Assembly: GCF_000812665.2 (NCBI RefSeq)
Contig: NZ_CP014327.1
Location: 1,381,501-1,445,500, forward strand
From: Falsihalocynthiibacter arcticus
GTDB taxonomy: Bacteria; Pseudomonadota; Alphaproteobacteria; Rhodobacterales; Rhodobacteraceae
Direction of reading: 5' to 3'
Length of the DNA: 64,000 nt
A program made the position numbers and the translations under genes. The notes under the pieces are model-generated. The model searched no databases. It saw only the letters and a program-made list of their open reading frames with translations, and had not been told where the DNA came from. This document shows, piece after piece, positions 56,324-64,000 of this stretch (positions are counted from its first letter, which is position 1; each line of letters opens with the position of its first letter).

Positions 56324-56619
56324 AGCAATAGCCTTCTCTGGGACAGAAAAGGACCGGCGGGAGTTCGGTTGAGGTATTGAGAAATTACAAGCGATCAAAG
56401 GCCGGCCCTAGATGGGTCAGATCAATGAAAATCGTATGAGTTTTGTATGCATTGTCGTTGTGATGCCTTTAAACAGTACCAAGTAAGGGAGTTCGTCAAT
56501 CCCTTTGGAGCCTTGTAAAACGCGGAGCAATAATGGGCCACAGAAGCGGCTGCGTATCGCAGTTGTAGCGGAGTAAAAATCCGCCAGTTTGTGTCCTTCG
56601 TTTATTCGGAGGGCGGGAG

Positions 56620-58116
56620 ATGTATTCTGTGGATATTTATAATCGTGTGCGCCGTGCTTGTTTGAAGGACGGGATGTCTACTCGAGAAGCGGCGCGTTAT
56701 TTCAACAAGGATCGCAAAACGATAGCCAAGATGTTGCGGCATGAGCTCCCTCCTGGTTATCGGCGTTCAGAAGCCCCGCGTCGCCCAACGCTTGATGATT
56801 ATGTTGGTGTCATCGATAATATACTGCGTACAGATAAGGCCCTGATCAAAAAGCAGCGCCACACCGCCAAGCGTATTTTTGAGCGTTTGAGGGATGAACA
56901 CGGGTACGCGGGAAGCTTGACGACAGTGACCTATTACGTTCGCGAACAAAAGCGACGCACTAAAGAGGTGTTTGTACCGTTGTCGCATCGGCCAGGCCAC
57001 GCGCAGGTTGATTTTGGTGAGACACTTGGCGTGATTGGTGGCGTGGAATGCAAGATCCATTTTTTTGTAATGAGCTTACCGCATTCTGATGCGGTGTTCG
57101 TTAAGGGATACCCTGCCGAGACGACGGAAGCATTCTGCGACGGCCATGTGTCCGCCTTTGCGTTCTTTGATGGTATTCCGCAGTCCATTCTCTACGACAA
57201 CACCAAGATCGCCGTTGCGCGGATACTCGGGGACAGAACGCGTATTCGCACACGTCGGTTCACTGAGCTGCAATCCCATTACCTGTTCGATGACAAGTTC
57301 GGGCGACCAGCGCGAGGAAACGATAAAGGCAACGTTGAGGGCATGGTTGGATATACGCGTCGCAACTTCATGGTCCCTGCGCCGCGTTGTGACAGCTTTG
57401 ATGATTTGAACGCCCATCTGGAAGCGAAGTGTTTAGCACGTCAGGACGATACTTTGCGCGGCCACACCCAAACCATAGGTCAACGTTTGGTATCCGATTT
57501 TGATGCGCTGATGGGGTTGCCCGTGGCGGAATATGAAGCCTGCGACCATGTCAACACACGGGCCACTTCGATCTCGATGGTGCGCTATCGCAGCAATGAC
57601 TACTCGGTGCCGGTGGCTTATGCACACCACGATGTTCATGTGCGTGGGTTTGTACATGAGGTTATCATCGGCTGCGGTAACGAGATCGTTGCACGGCACA
57701 AACGATCCTACCTATCCGCGGATATGATCTTTGACCCGCTCCACTTCCTGCCCTTGATTGAGCAGAAGGTGGGGGCTTTGGATCAGGCAGCCCCTTTGCA
57801 GGGCTGGAATCTACCGGATGCCTTCGCCACCCTGCACCGACTGCTCGAAGCCAGAATGGGCAAACCGGGCAAGCGAGAATACGTTCAAGTTCTGCGCCTT
57901 TTGGAAACATTCGAGATGGACGTTGTGCAAGGCGCAATCCAGCATGCCATTGATCTGGGCGCTATTGGCTATGATGCCGTAAAACACCTTGTGCTATGCC
58001 GTATTGAGAAGCGGCCACCGCGATTGGATTTGGACTTCTACCCGTATTTGCCTAAGGCCAATGTCGGCACGACACGCCCATCCAGTTACATGAGCCTGCT
58101 GGGAGCCACGGCATGA
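56620..58116 (+). CDS. istA: IS21 transposase IstA
   Basis: A 498-residue DDE transposase. The N-terminal helix-turn-helix (KDGMSTREAARYFNKDRKTI) is followed by the catalytic core: AQVDFGETLGV (first Asp), SILYDNTKIAV (second Asp) and DKGNVEGMVGYTRRN (Glu). The C-terminal beta domain is present (YRSNDYSVPVAYAHHDVHVR). It is complete and overlaps istB by four bases. A diverged fragment of a related IstA lies at 28318-28462. Confidence 0.95.
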   Translation: MYSVDIYNRVRRACLKDGMSTREAARYFNKDRKTIAKMLRHELPPGYRRSEAPRRPTLDDYVGVIDNILRTDKALIKKQRHTAKRIFERLRDEHGYAGSLTTVTYYVREQKRRTKEVFVPLSHRPGHAQVDFGETLGVIGGVECKIHFFVMSLPHSDAVFVKGYPAETTEAFCDGHVSAFAFFDGIPQSILYDNTKIAVARILGDRTRIRTRRFTELQSHYLFDDKFGRPARGNDKGNVEGMVGYTRRNFMVPAPRCDSFDDLNAHLEAKCLARQDDTLRGHTQTIGQRLVSDFDALMGLPVAEYEACDHVNTRATSISMVRYRSNDYSVPVAYAHHDVHVRGFVHEVIIGCGNEIVARHKRSYLSADMIFDPLHFLPLIEQKVGALDQAAPLQGWNLPDAFATLHRLLEARMGKPGKREYVQVLRLLETFEMDVVQGAIQHAIDLGAIGYDAVKHLVLCRIEKRPPRLDLDFYPYLPKANVGTTRPSSYMSLLGATA

Positions 58117-58865
58117 CAGATGCTCCCCAAATCCTTCTGCACCACCACCTCAAGAAGTTGCGCTTGCCAACGTTCCAAGGAGAGTACGCAAAACAAGCCC
58201 AAATCTGTGCTGCTGAGAATAAGGACCACATCCAATATCTGGCGCGTCTGTGCGAGATGGAGTTAATTGACCGCGAACGGCGGATGATCGAAAGGCGGAT
58301 CAAAGCGGCGAAGTTCCCCAGCACCAAAAGCCTGGATAGTTTTGACTTCAAGATCATGCCCAGCTTGAACAAGCCACTGACGATGGACTTGGCTCGATGT
58401 GACTACGTGGATCGCAGAGAAAACATTATTGCCCTCGGCCCATCGGGAACGGGCAAGACCCACATAGCTTTAGGACTTGGATTAGCCGCGTGCCAAAGAG
58501 GGTTGAAAGTACGGTTCACGACGGCGGCAGCCTTGGTTCATGATCTGATAGAAGCCCAAGATGAGCTCCGATTGCAGCGCATGCAAAAGCAACTGACGAG
58601 CCAGAATCTGTTGATCATTGATGAATTAGGCTTCGTTCCTCTGAGTAAATCCGGCGCAGAATTGCTCTTTGAGGTGATCTCGCAGTGCTACGAACGTGGT
58701 TCCATCATCATAACCTCAAACCTGCCCTTTGATGAATGGACCGAAGTCTTTGGCTCAGAGCGGCTCACGGGAGCCTTGCTGGATCGTTTGACACATCACG
58801 TCCACATCCTTGAGATGAACGGCGAAAGCTATAGGCTCAAACACAGTCGTAAGAACCGCCAGTAG
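58113..58865 (+). CDS. istB: IS21 helper ATPase IstB
   Basis: A DnaC-like AAA+ ATPase of 250 residues that assists IstA in target selection. Walker A is ALGPSGTGKTHIALGLG near residue 105, Walker B is NLLIIDELGFVPLS, and sensor SIIITSNLPFDEW follows. It is complete. The right inverted repeat lies about 150 bases downstream. Confidence 0.95.
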   Translation: MTDAPQILLHHHLKKLRLPTFQGEYAKQAQICAAENKDHIQYLARLCEMELIDRERRMIERRIKAAKFPSTKSLDSFDFKIMPSLNKPLTMDLARCDYVDRRENIIALGPSGTGKTHIALGLGLAACQRGLKVRFTTAAALVHDLIEAQDELRLQRMQKQLTSQNLLIIDELGFVPLSKSGAELLFEVISQCYERGSIIITSNLPFDEWTEVFGSERLTGALLDRLTHHVHILEMNGESYRLKHSRKNRQ

Positions 58866-59091
58866 TCAAAACACATCAAGATCAGAACAATGTTGGCCCA
58901 TGGGCCAACATGCGCTTTGGCACGCGTTAGCTATTTGGGGGCACGCGCACCAAAGCGCAGAATATCCGAGAACTCAGTGGACCAATTTTACGCCGCGATC
59001 TGGTCCCTTTTTACTCTGCGATTGACACCCAATTCTCCTTAGCGATTCCATTAAAGAATGTTGTGCGTCAAAAAGAGGCAATTGGCCAGGT

Positions 59092-59766
59092 ATGGCGCAG
59101 CGAACTGAAATTCACCGTGTTTACACTCGAAAGACTAAGGAGTTGGCATCGCTCTACCCTTTTGTGTTTTCTGTTGAAAATGCGTTACGACACAGCGCTG
59201 CCGAACATTACAGTAATGTGTTTGGCGGTAATGCGTGGTGGACCATAATTAGGGACGCAGTAGACAATGGCAAAGATGAATCGGATTTTTCGCCCAACAG
59301 GGCTGGAAATAAAACAATTAAGGGTACTGCAGTAACGCCCAAATTCGTCAAACAACTGTTCTACAACTTCAGTAATCTATCCTCTAGTCAGCGTCGTAGC
59401 ATTCAAGGTGCGAATGTAGTGGATGAGATATACTTCTGCTTTCCGCTGGGTGGGTTAGTGTATCTAATCGAGGCAGACTGGAACCTGAGCAGAGGGATTT
59501 TTTGTGGTGATGAGCAGCTCAACCAGCCGTTAAACAAAAGAGATATGCTGAACTGGTTCAGAATTTTGTTAGCAGCTAGAAACGAACTATTTCATAGCAA
59601 GGCAATTGGCGACCTCGCAAAGGTGTCACGTGCATGTGAGGCAATACTAGACAAATTGGGATTTCACCTTGGCGACTTTGATGACTGCTTGGCGGCTACT
59701 CAATGTAAGCGAACATCTTCAGTGACCGCGCGGGCGAGTCGCCATGTGGTTCCACCATATGTATAA
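59092..59766 (+). CDS. HEPN-motif protein (Abi-like)
   Basis: A 224-residue protein starting in the Abi-like pattern (TRKTKELASLYPFVFSVENA, LRHSAAEHYSNVFGGNAWWT). Near the C terminus, AARNELFHSKAI contains R163-x4-H168, the catalytic motif of HEPN ribonucleases that act in toxin, abortive-infection and other defence systems. No antitoxin is evident, but the IS21 end lies only 54 bases upstream and the reading frame is open back into that gap. A partner or the true start may therefore have been lost. Function is inferred from the motif. Confidence 0.6.
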   Translation: MAQRTEIHRVYTRKTKELASLYPFVFSVENALRHSAAEHYSNVFGGNAWWTIIRDAVDNGKDESDFSPNRAGNKTIKGTAVTPKFVKQLFYNFSNLSSSQRRSIQGANVVDEIYFCFPLGGLVYLIEADWNLSRGIFCGDEQLNQPLNKRDMLNWFRILLAARNELFHSKAIGDLAKVSRACEAILDKLGFHLGDFDDCLAATQCKRTSSVTARASRHVVPPYV

Positions 59767-59888
59767 AGGAGACTAAGGTGTCAATTTGCGATTGTAGCTA
59801 CTAAGCGCATCCGGTGGGGCTGGTGATGGGGCTGAAGTTTACAATATTTGTCTAATGAATTGATTTTAAACGATATAATTAAAATTAT

Positions 59889-59974
59889 TGGTGCCCAGGA
59901 GAGGACTCGAACCTCCACGTCCATACAGACACCAGCACCTGAAGCTGGCGCGTCTACCATTCCGCCACCTGGGC
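59889..59974 (-). tRNA. tRNA-Leu (CAG anticodon)
   Basis: The complement folds as a class II tRNA. The acceptor stem GCCCAGG pairs with CCTGGGC. There is a D arm (GGCGGAATGGTAGACGC), an anticodon loop TTCAGGT with stem CCAGC/GCTGG, a long variable arm and the T arm GGTTCGAGTCC. CCA is encoded at the 3' end. Leu tRNAs with this layout are common integration sites; the accessory genes lie on its 3' side. Confidence 0.96.
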
Positions 59975-60130
59975 AGGTGTCGTAGCCGTGGGATTAGCGG
60001 GGCGAAGGCGAGCTGTCAACGGAAATCGTGGGGATTTACGCTGCATTCATCCTGCGACGCGATACCCGCTTGTTCCGGTGCGTCTGGGAATGTATTGAGG
60101 GCAATAGAACTATTTTGTTGGAGGTCAACC

Positions 60131-61111
60131 ATGTCTAAACTTGTCACTATTTACGGCGGATCCGGATTCGTTGGCCGCTACATTGCGCGCCGGATGGCTA
60201 AAGCTGGTTGGCGTGTGCGCGTTGCCGTGCGACGCCCCAACGAGGCGTTGTTTGTAAAGTCTTTTGGGGCCGTTGGTCAGGTTGAGCCTGTTTTGTGTAA
60301 CGTGCGCGACGATGCTTCTGTTGCGGCGGTTATGCTTGGTGCTGATGCTGTTGTGAATTGCGTTGGCATCCTTGCAGAAACAAGCCGCAATAAGTTTGGC
60401 ACGATTCACGCACAATCCGCAGGTCGAGTGGCGCGTATCGCAACCGAGCAAGGGGTTGCGTCTCTTGTGCATCTTTCTAGCATCGGTGCTGATTTAGAAG
60501 CCGCCTCGGAATACTCGCAGACCAAAGGGCAGGGCGAGGTTGAGGTGCTGGAGCATTTTCCGACAGCCACCATTTTGCGCCCTTCGGTTATTTTCGGTGC
60601 CGAGGATGGTTTCCTCAATAAATTCGCCTTCATGTCGCGGCTTGGACCGATCTTGCCACTCGTTGGCGCGACGACAAAGTTTCAGCCTGTTTTCGTGGAT
60701 GACGTCGCGACCGCCGCGGAAGTGGCTATTCTGCAAGGAAAATCAGGTGTCTACGAACTTGGTGGACCGGACGTTTTGACTTTGCGCCTGATCGTCGAGA
60801 AGGTTCTCGCGGTTGTGCATCGTCGGCGTTTGATCGTGAACAAGCCCTTCTTTGCGGGCAGTATCGTTGCTGGTCTTTTGGATTTCACCCAAGCGGTGTC
60901 CCTTGGGCTTGTGCGCAACGGTATCTTGACGCGCGATCAAGTCAAAAGCTTGCGATCAGATAACATCGTTGAAGAGGGTGCGAAGGGTTTTTCCGACCTG
61001 AACATCACCCCGACAAATATGGATGCGATTATGCCGAGCTTCCTGTGGCGCTTTCGTCCCGATGGTCAGTTCGACGATATCCGCGATTCAGCGAAAAACC
61101 TCAAAGCTTAA
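60131..61111 (+). CDS. Complex I NDUFA9-family NAD(P)-binding protein
   Basis: A 326-residue atypical short-chain dehydrogenase. It has the Rossmann motif TIYGGSGFVGRYIARRMAKA at the N terminus and HLSSIGADLEAASEYSQTKG, where Tyr and Lys of the SDR site are partly kept. It continues ATILRPSVIFGAEDGFLNKF. Homologues are related to the NDUFA9 accessory subunit of mitochondrial complex I and to sterol/quinone-linked epimerases. The ATG at 60131 gives the family N terminus. It converges with uppP (four-base overlap). Confidence 0.88.
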   Translation: MSKLVTIYGGSGFVGRYIARRMAKAGWRVRVAVRRPNEALFVKSFGAVGQVEPVLCNVRDDASVAAVMLGADAVVNCVGILAETSRNKFGTIHAQSAGRVARIATEQGVASLVHLSSIGADLEAASEYSQTKGQGEVEVLEHFPTATILRPSVIFGAEDGFLNKFAFMSRLGPILPLVGATTKFQPVFVDDVATAAEVAILQGKSGVYELGGPDVLTLRLIVEKVLAVVHRRRLIVNKPFFAGSIVAGLLDFTQAVSLGLVRNGILTRDQVKSLRSDNIVEEGAKGFSDLNITPTNMDAIMPSFLWRFRPDGQFDDIRDSAKNLKA

Positions 61112-61911
61112 GTGTAGGCAATCCAGAGGAGGCCAAGGCCCAGCCCTATGCGGTAAATCACGTAGGGCGTGAAGCTTGTGCTGCGCAAAAGGCGCATCAT
61201 CAGGGTCAGTGCTAGAAGGGCTGTTACGAAGGAAAGCACCACGACAATCGCGCCGTCGAGGGCAACGGATGCGTCCGCGGTTTTTATAACTTCTAGGCCA
61301 GCGAGAGTGCCCGACGCAATGATCGTTGGGATCGACATGAGCATCGACAGTTTGGCACCATCTTGGCGGTTATACCCAAGCGCACGCGCGCCTGTTATTG
61401 TCGCGCCTGAACGCGATGTTCCGGGGATCAGGGCAACCGCTTGCCAGAGACCCATGATAATCGCATCGCGCAAATTCCAATCGCCGTCTGCCTTAGTGGT
61501 CGCCCCGCGTTGATCGGCAACATAAAGGACGATGCCAAAAACGAGCATGGTCCATCCAATAACCGTAATGCTGCGCATCGCGTCATCGAGGCCTGTGAGC
61601 TTTAGAATCAGTCCAATGATCACGACAGGAACAGTGGCCGCCGCGAGCAGGAAGCAGAGTTTCGCACCGGGTGCGTTGAGACGACCCATTAGCATGGGTA
61701 TGAATCCGCGAAAGGCCAGCGCTACATCAGTTCGAAAATAGAGGATCACAGCAAAGAGTGTGCCGATATGTGCGGCCACATCTATGGCTTGGCCTTGGTC
61801 GGGAAGATTTAGAAGATTCGGTAAAAGAATCAAGTGACCCGAGGACGAAACCGGCAAAAACTCGGTGATACCTTGGATTATCGCCACAAGTACAAGATGA
61901 TAGAAGCTCAT
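61108..61911 (-). CDS. uppP: Undecaprenyl-diphosphatase UppP
   Basis: An integral membrane phosphatase that recycles undecaprenyl diphosphate for peptidoglycan synthesis and can give bacitracin resistance. The catalytic motifs are QGITEFLPVSSSGHLILL near the N terminus and ALIPGTSRSGATITGARALG further on. About eight hydrophobic helices and 267 residues are normal. The ATG at 61911 (MSFYHLVLVA) is chosen; one five codons upstream is also possible. Confidence 0.96.
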   Translation of the reverse strand: MSFYHLVLVAIIQGITEFLPVSSSGHLILLPNLLNLPDQGQAIDVAAHIGTLFAVILYFRTDVALAFRGFIPMLMGRLNAPGAKLCFLLAAATVPVVIIGLILKLTGLDDAMRSITVIGWTMLVFGIVLYVADQRGATTKADGDWNLRDAIIMGLWQAVALIPGTSRSGATITGARALGYNRQDGAKLSMLMSIPTIIASGTLAGLEVIKTADASVALDGAIVVVLSFVTALLALTLMMRLLRSTSFTPYVIYRIGLGLGLLWIAYT

Positions 61912-61969
61912 GGTCTGTTTTCCCATTGAATCACGGGGGCAGTCTAAGCGCTGGAAAATAAAAGGAAAG

Positions 61970-62006
61970 TCGTATTTTAGGTAACTGATATTGACCTAAA
62001 ATACGA
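61970..62006. promoter_or_regulatory. Perfect 13-base inverted repeat between uppP and gltD
   Basis: Arms TCGTATTTTAGGT (61970-61982) and ACCTAAAATACGA (61994-62006) flank an 11-base spacer in the divergent promoter region of uppP and gltD. The symmetry and AT content suit a dimeric regulator's operator. It is 125 bases before the gltD ATG. The binding protein is unknown. Confidence 0.6.
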
Positions 62007-62130
62007 ATTGGTAGTGCTGAAAATGTTGCGCGACGACTATAAAACGGAATAAAGGTCAGCACAGCTGCCTTTTCATTTGAATCCCTTTTGCTTAAAAAAG
62101 GCGCTCGTGTCATTTCTTGGAGGCCTCGCC

Positions 62131-63564
62131 ATGGCAAAACAGCCAATGCTAAAATTCATATCGCTTGAGCGGTCCATGCCCACGAAACGGGATGCCGACC
62201 AGCGCAGTCAAGATTTTCACGAAATCTATGCGGAATTTGCCAAAACAAAAGCGGCAGAGCAAAGTAGCCGGTGTAGCCAATGTGGTGTGCCGTTTTGCCA
62301 AAACCACTGTCCGTTGCACAACAATATTCCCGACTGGCTAAAGTTGACCGCCGAGGGGCGTTTGCAAGAGGCCTACGAGTTGTCGCAAGCCACCAATACT
62401 TTCCCTGAAATTTGCGGTCGCATTTGTCCGCAGGACCGTTTGTGTGAAGGTAACTGTGTGATTGAACAGTCTGGACACGGTACTGTTACTATTGGGGCCG
62501 TTGAGAAATATCTAACAGACACCGCTTGGGAAAATGGTTGGGTTCTGCCGATCCAGCCCAAAGCTGAGCGCGAAGAAAGTGTTGGAATTATTGGAGCTGG
62601 TCCGGGCGGTTTGGCCGCAGCGGATGTGCTCCGCCGTCAAGGTGTTCAAGTCACTATCTATGATCGTTATGACCGCGCCGGTGGCCTAATGACCTACGGC
62701 ATCCCCGGATTCAAACTCGAAAAAGACGTTGTTGCAAAGCGCATTGCCCAGCTTGAAAACGCGGGCGTTCAATTTGTTTTGAACTGTAACGTGGGTGAAG
62801 ACATCACGTTCCAAGCGATCCAAGGCCAACATGACTCAGTTTTGATTGCCACGGGCGTCTACAATTCCCGCGACTTCCAAGCCCCCGGTTCTGGAGCGGA
62901 AGGCGTTGTGCGCGCAATCGATTATTTGACCGCGTCTAACCGTAAAAGCTTCGGCGATATTGTGCCTGAATACGAAAGCGGCGAGTTGAATGCCTCGGGC
63001 AAACGCGTCGTTGTTGTTGGCGGTGGCGACACCGCGATGGACTGTGTGCGCACAGCCATTCGCCAAGGCGCAATGAGCGTGAAATGCCTGTATCGTCGTG
63101 ACAAAGCCAACATGCCTGGAAGCCAACGCGAAGTTCAAAACGCCGAAGAAGAAGGTGTGGAATTTGTGTGGTTGTCGGCCCCCAAAGCCTTTGTTGGCGA
63201 CAGCGTGGAAAGTGTTCTCGTTCAGAAAATGCGCCTTGGGAAACCCGATGCATCTGGACGTCAATCGCCTGAGTTGATCGAAGGTGCGGACTATGCCGAG
63301 CAAGCCGATCTTGTGGTCGCGGCGCTGGGCTTTACGCCAGAAGACCTGCCAACCCTCTGGGGAGAAGAGGCGCTTGAAGTGACGCGCTGGGGCACAATCA
63401 AAGCCGATTTTCGCACCCATGAAACCAGCATCCCTGGCGTCTATGCCGTTGGGGATATCGTGCGGGGCGCGAGCCTTGTTGTTTGGGCAATTAAGGATGG
63501 TCGCGACGCGGCCGAAAACATCCTTGAAACCTTTAATAGCGCCGCCGTTCTGGCCGCGGAGTAA
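62131..63564 (+). CDS. gltD: Glutamate synthase (NADPH) small subunit
   Basis: The 477-residue FAD- and NADPH-binding subunit that passes electrons to the large subunit for glutamate formation. N-terminal iron-sulphur cysteines are in SSRCSQCGVPFCQNHCPLHN and EICGRICPQDRLCEGNCVIE. FAD (GIIGAGPGGLAAADVL) and NADPH (RVVVVGGGDTAMDCVRTA) motifs follow. The ATG at 62131 has TTGGAGG upstream; an open frame extends 18 codons further but is not conserved. gltB follows after about 175 bases. Confidence 0.95.
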   Translation: MAKQPMLKFISLERSMPTKRDADQRSQDFHEIYAEFAKTKAAEQSSRCSQCGVPFCQNHCPLHNNIPDWLKLTAEGRLQEAYELSQATNTFPEICGRICPQDRLCEGNCVIEQSGHGTVTIGAVEKYLTDTAWENGWVLPIQPKAEREESVGIIGAGPGGLAAADVLRRQGVQVTIYDRYDRAGGLMTYGIPGFKLEKDVVAKRIAQLENAGVQFVLNCNVGEDITFQAIQGQHDSVLIATGVYNSRDFQAPGSGAEGVVRAIDYLTASNRKSFGDIVPEYESGELNASGKRVVVVGGGDTAMDCVRTAIRQGAMSVKCLYRRDKANMPGSQREVQNAEEEGVEFVWLSAPKAFVGDSVESVLVQKMRLGKPDASGRQSPELIEGADYAEQADLVVAALGFTPEDLPTLWGEEALEVTRWGTIKADFRTHETSIPGVYAVGDIVRGASLVVWAIKDGRDAAENILETFNSAAVLAAE

Positions 63565-63740
63565 GGCACTGTTGGGGCTGGTAGACAGAAACTGCCCTGC
63601 GCAGCTTCGGCTTTCTGAGCTAAGTAATTTATCAATGGAGGCATTGTTGTGACCCGTGAAAATTCGAATTTGACGACGACTAAATGTGCCAATCCTTGCC
63701 AAAAGAACGCGCCCAACGGGGCAAATTATGGAGAGAGAAC

Positions 63741-64000
63741 ATGACCAAGTTTGACCAAAACTGGAAAGCCGCCGAGGAGGCGAAACGCCAATGGATGGCT
63801 GAAAATGGCATGTACTCCGAGGAAGACGAGCATTCCTCCTGCGGGGTTGGCCTTGTGGTGTCCATTGACGGCAAGCCCTCGCGGTCTGTCGTTGACAATG
63901 GCATCAAAGCGTTGCGTGCGATTTGGCACCGTGGCGCTGTGGATGCGGACGGGAAAACTGGCGATGGCGCGGGTATTCACGTGCAAATCCCCACCACATT
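63741..64000 (+). CDS. gltB: Glutamate synthase large subunit (start only)
   Basis: The first 86 codons of the glutamine amidotransferase subunit, cut by the window edge. The propeptide MTKFDQNWKAAEEAKRQWMA is followed by HSSCGVGLVVSIDGKPSRSV, where the Cys becomes the N-terminal nucleophile after processing. HRGAVDADGKTGDGAGIHVQ is also typical. GGAGAGAG precedes the ATG at 63741. It forms an operon with gltD. Confidence 0.93.
   Translation, partial: MTKFDQNWKAAEEAKRQWMAENGMYSEEDEHSSCGVGLVVSIDGKPSRSVVDNGIKALRAIWHRGAVDADGKTGDGAGIHVQIPTT

Larger units (their letters stand above)
56564..59037 (+). mobile_element. Intact IS21-family element
   Basis: Ends TGTAGCGGAGTAAAAA (56564) and the complement of TGTCAATCGCAGAGTAAAAA (to 59037) enclose complete istA and istB genes with a four-base overlap. 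A length of about 2.47 kb is normal. Both genes are open throughout, so this is the only apparently active IS in the window. The outer limits are approximate by a few bases. Confidence 0.82.

Overview
The window looks like a chromosome segment of an alphaproteobacterium of the Rhodobacterales (roseobacter-type Rhodobacteraceae); the genus cannot be resolved. Pointers are flaF/flbT and a DUF1217 protein behind a single flagellin, the order rpsT-dnaA-dnaN-recF-gyrB, ubiE-ubiB divergent from mutM, a TRAP transporter, DUF1127 proteins and a complex I NDUFA9-like protein beside uppP and gltD-gltB. Base composition is moderate, and insertion-sequence (IS) debris is abundant.

Layout. 1-9.6 kb is a flagellar block: the start of flhA, flagellin, flaF, flbT, a DUF1217 protein, flgN-like and rod-binding genes on the minus strand, then fliK and flgD on the plus strand. 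Decayed IS3-family elements interrupt it at 0.8-1.1 and 4.6-6.2 kb. 9.6-22.4 kb is conserved core: a phosphotransferase, ubiB-ubiE, mutM, an enoyl-CoA hydratase, rpsT, dnaA, dnaN, recF, lysE and gyrB. 22.6-32.4 kb is an accessory region with a MITE-like repeat, a PDDEXK-like gene that has lost its start, a GIY-YIG nuclease, a regulator-GNAT-YdcZ run, DUF1801, a Zn-protease-like lipoprotein, a DUF4258-like small protein, an HTH protein paired with an HNH protein, and fragments of at least four IS elements.

32.6-37.8 kb is a catabolic module (GntR regulator, Rid protein, aminotransferase, TRAP dctPQM), followed by an IS110-family element nested inside an IS3 transposase. 39.7-42.4 kb holds a LysR regulator divergent from two DUF1127 genes plus small or truncated genes. 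42.6-51.1 kb is a second uptake and catabolism module: RpiR regulator, dipeptide-type ABC transporter, an Asp/Glu-racemase-fold protein with no cysteines, and a 2OG-Fe(II) oxygenase. 51.6-56.3 kb holds a family of small secreted proteins, one copy apparently split by rearrangement, two membrane or secreted unknowns and a lone AAA+ ATPase. An intact IS21 element (56.6-59.0 kb) and a HEPN-motif protein sit beside tRNA-Leu(CAG). Core genes resume with an NDUFA9-like protein, uppP, gltD and gltB (cut by the window end).

A cross-cutting observation is that fliK, flgD, ubiB and a dipeptide-transporter ATPase are each broken at a G/C homopolymer, and each is restored by one extra base in that run. 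This pattern suggests homopolymer under-calling in the assembly more than biology, although phase variation cannot be excluded for the flagellar genes.
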